This document shows, in pieces, positions 60,635 to 64,000 of a stretch of 64,000 nucleotides of DNA. The stretch comes from Reticulitermes lucifugus (taxonomy: Eukaryota > Arthropoda > Insecta > Blattodea > Rhinotermitidae), in NCBI GenBank assembly GCA_026260175.1, contig JAKCWW010000340.1, positions 42,696 through 106,695 of the forward strand. The letters are read 5' to 3'. Under the pieces are notes generated by a model. The model had not been told where the DNA came from. It saw only the letters and a list, made by a program, of their open reading frames with translations, and ran no database searches. Numbering within the stretch: position 1 is the first letter of the stretch; every line of letters begins with the position of its first letter. A program made the position numbers and the translations under genes.

Positions 60635-63510
60635 ATGGGTTGATTGCATTACATTTACCTTATCCTCTTCTAAAGGAAAATGCTAAATTAGCTACTGAAA
60701 ACAGTTTGTTAAAAGAAAACTTAAAGGATTTGGAGGAACAGCTCCAGGTGTTGGGTGTACAAAGAACAGCCTTGGAAACTAGTCTGTTTGAGCTTACAGC
60801 AGGAGTAGAAGAGGACAAAAAGCAGATTGAAGACAAATGGAAGAAAGAAGTGGAGGATATCAAATCATTGTTTGAACACAGCCAAGTGGTAAGTGGGCTT
60901 ATGTTGCACAGTGTAAATACATGCTTCTGTGCATGTAATTAACCCCTGTTACCCAGATTGTGTTTTACAAACAGTCAAAAATTACCTCTTTATGTGATTT
61001 GAACCTTCACCATGACTGCAATGAAGTCTTCTTTGGTGATCAGTCAAGTGAAAATGAAGCTGGTGTCCACCGTTTTGGGGACCATGTCCACATCGTGGAT
61101 TGATGTGATGGGTGATAAAGCTGCCCATTATATTTATACATATAGCTGCTCTTGGAGAGTGGGCCTTTCACAGAGCAGTGGCCTGTTGTTCCATTCTTTC
61201 ACCTTTTTAGGTTGTCCCTGCTTGGAGCTTATTGGTTATTGGGTACGAGGATTGACTTCAGTACCATTCAGAGGTTTGTGTTCTGCTCATGGCATCATCA
61301 CGAAAGGCTTTTTTAGCATTTCACAAGCCTCCAAAGCCATTCTCTCAAAAACTGAAATAAAACTCGAAAATTCTCTGTTCCTTAAGGTCTGCCATTTCAG
61401 TGGGCTACAGTTATTGCAGAATGCACTTGACACAAACACAGTTAAACATCAGTTGCACAGAAATGCAAAGTTCTGCAACAGTGACACTCACCACACTAAT
61501 TCACAATAAATTAACTCTGCAGTATGTAGCAGAGCACAGCTGCATCATATCAGGTTATCACTTCATGCGGCCAGTCCAGAAACTTCTGACTGAGCCACAT
61601 ATAATGTAATAGGATATCCCCATAAATTGTGAATGTGCCAGATTACATAGGGAGAAAAGATTACCTGTAACCTTAACATCCAGTAAATTGATTTGAGAGA
61701 ACAAAACCATGAATGTGTTACTGAGGATGTGCAAAATTGTGTTAATTGTACATAGTCCACTGCAATCGTGTTGAAAGAATGTTTTATTCAGATCCCCTCA
61801 CATGTTCTTCAGTGATGTACAAATAACAGGGTTCATGATGTGGTTTTGTAAAAGAGGTCTAGTATGCAACCCTTCTTCAAGCATATGGCATTGTACAGTT
61901 CTGTGACTAATTGTGTCTCCATGATTCTGTGGAGATCTTCTGTGACTTCTGTTCTGTTTGACATGGCCACAGAAGCAAAAATGGACTTAATATTAAGATG
62001 GGTTTCAGGGAAGCAGGTTGTGAGAGCCAGAAGTAGGTGGAATTGTCTCAGGATCATGTCCTGCAATGCAGTTTGGTATGACTAGTGTTGAACCTTCAAG
62101 TTTACTGTTGTCTGCTTTTGCTTTAGCCTCATTATGCATCTGTAGGGAAATTGCTTTCATTAATATCACATATATTGTTTGGGAACTTTCAATGTATACT
62201 ACATGTTATAAAAATCAATGAGTACCAAAGCCTAAGTCTCTTTATGGAGGAAGGAAAAAGTATGGAAAATTAAGCTGCATCATCAGGACAGGTCACACTT
62301 TAGTATGCTTATGGTGGAACGCACAAAACACTTTCTAAACTTTTGGTACAAAGGAAGGGCCATGCACATTAAATTCTGTGTAAAGGCAAGTTTTGTTTAG
62401 TGAAATAAGGATGCTTATGTTTACCCTGTTATGGATATAATATTTGCTGGACTGTGGGTTGAAGTGTTGTAACTCATGATATTGCACTTGCTCTTAACAT
62501 TTGATGGAATAGTGTGTGAGATCATGTGCATCCGAAGCCCATTCTGGTAATACGTAATTAGATTACAACAACAACAGTTCTTACAAAGTAAATATTTTCT
62601 GTTCCTTTTAGGTGGTTTCAGAACTTGAAGAGTGTAACAAACTGCTGCTAGATCAAAAAGCAGAAATGAAGCAGCAAATAGGAACACTGGAAGGGGATTT
62701 AGTGGAAGCTAAAAAGAATGCACATGAAAAACAGACAGCCCTGCAGAATGAGTTGTCAGCTGTGGCTGCTGCCAAAGAGACAACTGAAGAAGAATTGGTA
62801 AGTTTGCTGATAATGAAACATGCGAATGATTTCTAATCAAAATGCAGTTCATGAGCGGTTATCGTTGTTTGCATTTACGTAAAAGTGGTGATAATATGGG
62901 AGTACTCAGAGTATATAATTGCAGGCAGATTCCCACAGGGGCACATGTACTGTTTTCCCATCTCATGGACATAGTTAATTCCTGATATGAAATTTAGTGC
63001 AAGTTTCCTCAGGGGTCTTTATGTCATATGACTTCAATTACATCCCATGTATCATTGCTATTCAAATATTTCCAGTGCTGCTGATGCTAAATTTTCCCAA
63101 TAAACATGTTATTCATACGACGAAATATATTCGTATATTAACAGCCTCTTTAATTCTTATCATTAGGAATGCGTATAATTACAGTCACTATATTAACAAT
63201 TCAGAATTTAAAATTGTGTTTCTGTCCTGTCTTACATGAAGGACGAGCTCATTCTTAAGTCCTTTCCAAAATCAAAGACAAGCAACTTCCATAAAGCAAA
63301 GCAGTCATAGTAATCAAAATTATAATGACTATGTTGTATTGATTTTCCTTTTATCATCTTATATACAGGCTGCAGAGAAATGTAAGTTTATAGAGCTGAA
63401 GAAAAAGAATGAAGTTTTGAAGGAATCATCTGAAGAAGAAATTGAAAAGAAAAATAAGGAATTGAAGGATATGTGTGCCTCTCTCGATGATATAGCTGGA
63501 GAAAAGTTAG
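43143..63510 (+). CDS. EEA1: Early endosome antigen 1 (EEA1), partial: 13 exons, 826 aa, 3' end outside window
   Basis: Rab5 effector that tethers early endosomes before SNARE-mediated fusion. Exons seen: 43143-43296, 45476-45570, 47842-47884, 48790-49000, 49894-50088, 50529-50772, 53346-53599, 54737-54884, 56680-56910, 58099-58461, 60676-60888, 62612-62797, 63369-63510. All junctions are GT/AG and phases agree. The first exon encodes the C2H2 finger EGFLCPKCMKEFPSPEQLQS (positions from 43212), the EEA1 Rab5-binding module. Later exons are continuous heptad coiled coil with EEA1-like stretches such as DAAVLRQELVQVQRVMDEL and KIEAGEGANTAIQQLSQEK. The human protein has 1411 residues, so roughly 580, including the calmodulin-binding segment and FYVE finger, should lie beyond 64000. 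No in-frame ATG exists in the first listed exon before the finger, so an upstream initiating exon is missing. Other long coiled-coil proteins are excluded mainly by the finger. Confidence 0.9.
43535..43600 (-). repeat. SINE family A head fragment, minus strand
   Basis: Plus-strand ccatagcctagtcactatactg and ttatgccattccca match the inverted head of the family A SINEs. Short and truncated; in EEA1 intron 1. Confidence 0.45.
44755..45010 (+). repeat. SINE family A, near full length, plus strand
   Basis: The head is gactgggctgtgggctgggc with a good B-box (GAGTTCGAATCCC). A body follows with tctcatctccagacacatcc, gactggctctggggcccacc, a gagctgccagagcatgagat block and gtggagctatacctttgcc, ending in a C homopolymer with one N at 44990 (an unresolved base). 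In EEA1 intron 1; frames over it are shadows. Confidence 0.8.
46508..46547. repeat. (TA)n microsatellite
   Basis: About 20 TA units in an EEA1 intron. Confidence 0.9.
46604..46795 (-). repeat. SINE-like repeat (family C), probably minus strand
   Basis: Plus-strand aggtaaaggtaaagaaatcc precedes cctcgacaggccctcagggc and gaggttgaggctcccag, which parallel the ctcgacagccc...gggcct...gaggc opening of 59262-59530 and 63765 onwards. Called from that similarity only. Confidence 0.5.
47030..47215 (+). repeat. Dispersed repeat fragment with gtgacctgcccagcttggg block
   Basis: The segment tgctgtgacctgcccagctt, then gggtgaccctgctgctagc and ccagcatagcccccagcttcc, resembles a repeat type I recall as widely spread in arthropod genomes, but I cannot name the family. 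C-homopolymer runs follow at 47215-47226. In an EEA1 intron. Confidence 0.4.
50912..51094. mobile_element. piggyBac-type (TTAA) MITE, unit 1
   Basis: The left end is TTAGCCTTTTGGTGCCAAAT and the right end, reverse-complemented, is TTAACCCCTTGGCACCAGAA: inverted termini with a shared TTxxCC..TTGG.xCC pattern beginning at TTAA or its decayed form. The interior carries an (AC)n tract at about 50938-50990. Lies in the EEA1 intron between 50772 and 53346. Confidence 0.65.
51201..51450. mobile_element. piggyBac-type (TTAA) MITE, unit 2
   Basis: The left end is TTAACGCTTTGGCACCAGAA and the right end, reverse-complemented, is TTAACCATTCGGTGCCTAAT. Related to the termini of unit 1, 107 bp upstream. 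No coding frame. Confidence 0.65.
52536..53284. mobile_element. hAT-type MITE interrupted by a pogo-like MITE
   Basis: The outer ends are CAGTGTTTCTCAACC and (reversed) CAGTGTTTGTCATCC. The flanking 8-mers at 52528-52535 (cttcatgc) and 53285-53292 (ctttatac) match at 6 of 8. The middle is occupied by the element at 52608-53119, leaving about 235 bp of host element. Confidence 0.8.
52608..53119. mobile_element. pogo/Tigger-type MITE, 512 bp, nested
   Basis: The left end is CAGTAGCCCTCGATTTAATG plus gac. The right end, reverse-complemented, is CAGTAGGCCTTCAATTTAAC plus ggac. TA dinucleotides flank both ends (52606-52607 and 53120-53121), as expected for pogo-like insertion. The interior is AT-rich and non-coding. 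Confidence 0.85.
55440..55690 (+). repeat. SINE family A, near full length, plus strand
   Basis: Head gaatggcataggcaggacag, degenerate B-box area, aagagattgttcccttctc block, gtggcccacccagtctctga block, gtaaagtggctgggctg block and a 3' end tgccttcatggcatgc. Same block order as 44755-45010. In an EEA1 intron. Confidence 0.7.
55973..56154. mobile_element. pogo-like MITE, about 180 bp
   Basis: The left end CAGTCGAACTCGGTTATAAC and the right end, reverse-complemented TAGTCAAAGCCGGTCATGAC, are diverged inverted repeats. Internal copies of ttataaccgagt support self-similarity. TA precedes the left end. In an EEA1 intron. Confidence 0.6.
59262..59530 (-). repeat. tRNA-derived SINE (family C), minus strand, near full length
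   Basis: Read in reverse, an A-box-like TGGCCGTGTGGTCGAAGGC is followed by a B-box GGGTTTGAATCCC, then a body, and it ends in the ctcgacagcccc block with a TC-rich tail on the plus strand. This is the most complete family C copy in the window. Frames over it on both strands are shadows. Confidence 0.8.
60600..60631. repeat. (TA)n microsatellite close to an EEA1 exon
   Basis: About 15 TA units ending some 45 bp upstream of the acceptor at 60675. Confidence 0.9.
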
Positions 63511-63747
63511 GTAAGGAAATTAATGTAAATACATTTTTGGGGAGTTTCAGGTGTGACATACATTAAGTCGTGTTCCTTGAACTAAGGGAAGTCCATATTT
63601 ATTATGGTCTCTCTTTAACTCTCTGTGTTTAGAGGAATAACTTGTAGTGAAGTTGTAACAACTACTTGCTTAGCTATTTCCATATTGTAGGTATGTAACA
63701 CCAAGGTTGCTGCAGATTATAGTATGTTTGCTTGTAATTGCTTGTGT

Positions 63748-63990
63748 AATAATAATAATAATAATAACCATGGCTCGACAGCCCTATATGGGCTTGGGCC
63801 TCCTCTTTCCGAGGTTACTCGGTCTTGTGCATTTGTGGCAGTGGATGACCAGCCCACTGGCAGCGCTGTTCAACTCAATCCTGATGTGACTGCCAGAGCC
63901 ATCTGGCCAGATGGCTCTGGCAGTCAGTCAGGAGACATGGGTGAGAAATGGCCGCTGAATTTTGCTTACGAGCATTACTAGTTCTATTCA
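63748..63990 (-). repeat. SINE family C copy with (AAT)n tail, minus strand
   Basis: An AAT microsatellite (63748-63768) is followed by catggctcgacagccctata and gggcttgggcctcctctttc, the plus-strand form of the family C 3' end, as at 59262. Beyond 63880 the sequence becomes the palindrome at 63887-63926 and no longer follows the 59262 copy clearly, so the right boundary is uncertain. Confidence 0.6.
63887..63926. repeat. Perfect 40-bp palindrome
   Basis: 20-bp arms TGACTGCCAGAGCCATCTGG and their exact reverse complement abut with no spacer (centre between 63906 and 63907). Symmetry ends at the next base pair on each side. Confidence 0.95.
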
Positions 63991-64000
63991 TGCCCGTAAG

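Noticed and set aside
61012-61509. 165-codon plus-strand frame in an EEA1 intron
   Set aside because: Long for chance, but no motif and no splice-site fit to EEA1. May be repeat-derived; not supported as a gene.
43143-63510. Alternative identity as myosin tail, kinesin or golgin because of the long coiled coil
   Set aside because: The N-terminal C2H2 finger and the VLRQELVQVQRVMDEL and KIEAGEGA stretches fit EEA1 specifically.
1-64000. CRISPR arrays, bacterial operons or viral genomes
   Set aside because: No spaced direct-repeat array, no Shine-Dalgarno-led gene clusters and no viral structural or replication genes; the gene structure is that of an intron-bearing animal genome.

Overview
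This window is animal nuclear DNA, almost certainly from an insect. Coding exons are short (43-618 bp), bounded by GT/AG sites, and separated by AT-rich introns of about 0.5-3 kb. Dispersed non-autonomous transposons and tRNA-derived SINEs lie throughout. The repeat mix (several SINE families, hAT, pogo, piggyBac and Tc1 type MITEs, a Penelope-like GIY-YIG remnant) fits a repeat-rich genome such as a termite or cockroach; that lineage guess is inference, not proof.

Three protein-coding genes can be assembled, all on the + strand and in a row. (1) 15711-26973: gamma-butyrobetaine dioxygenase (BBOX1 type), 8 coding exons, 456 aa, with every zinc, iron and 2-oxoglutarate ligand of the family present at conserved spacing, plus a basic N-terminal extension that looks like a mitochondrial presequence. 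(2) 32493-39599: a five-exon, 536-aa gene that I do not recognise. All its introns are phase 0, and its basic Ser/Thr-rich C-terminus carries six tandem 10-residue GTPG-type repeats. (3) About 43143 to beyond the window end: the N-terminal 826 residues of early endosome antigen 1 (EEA1), with the Rab5-binding C2H2 finger followed by the long coiled coil. The FYVE end lies outside the window, and the initiating exon is not resolved.

Region by region: 1-6 kb has no supported gene (possibly the 3' UTR of an upstream gene, a 48-bp duplicated segment, a SINE and a hAT-like MITE). 6-15.7 kb is a repeat graveyard (a 102-bp direct duplication, a SINE, a Penelope-like remnant, a dead mariner-like transposase) and then featureless AT-rich DNA. 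15.7-28 kb is BBOX1 with its 3' UTR. 28-32.4 kb is intergenic with SINEs and MITEs. 32.4-39.6 kb is the unknown gene, whose first intron holds a Tc1-type MITE, a hAT MITE and a palindromic foldback element containing a 50-N assembly gap. 39.6-43 kb is intergenic. 43-64 kb is EEA1, with MITEs and SINEs in its introns and a perfect 40-bp palindrome near the end.

The three genes show no obvious functional link: carnitine synthesis, an unknown and probably basic protein, and endosome tethering. No CRISPR, operon or other bacterial-type system is present. The best candidate for something undescribed is the 536-aa repeat-tailed gene.
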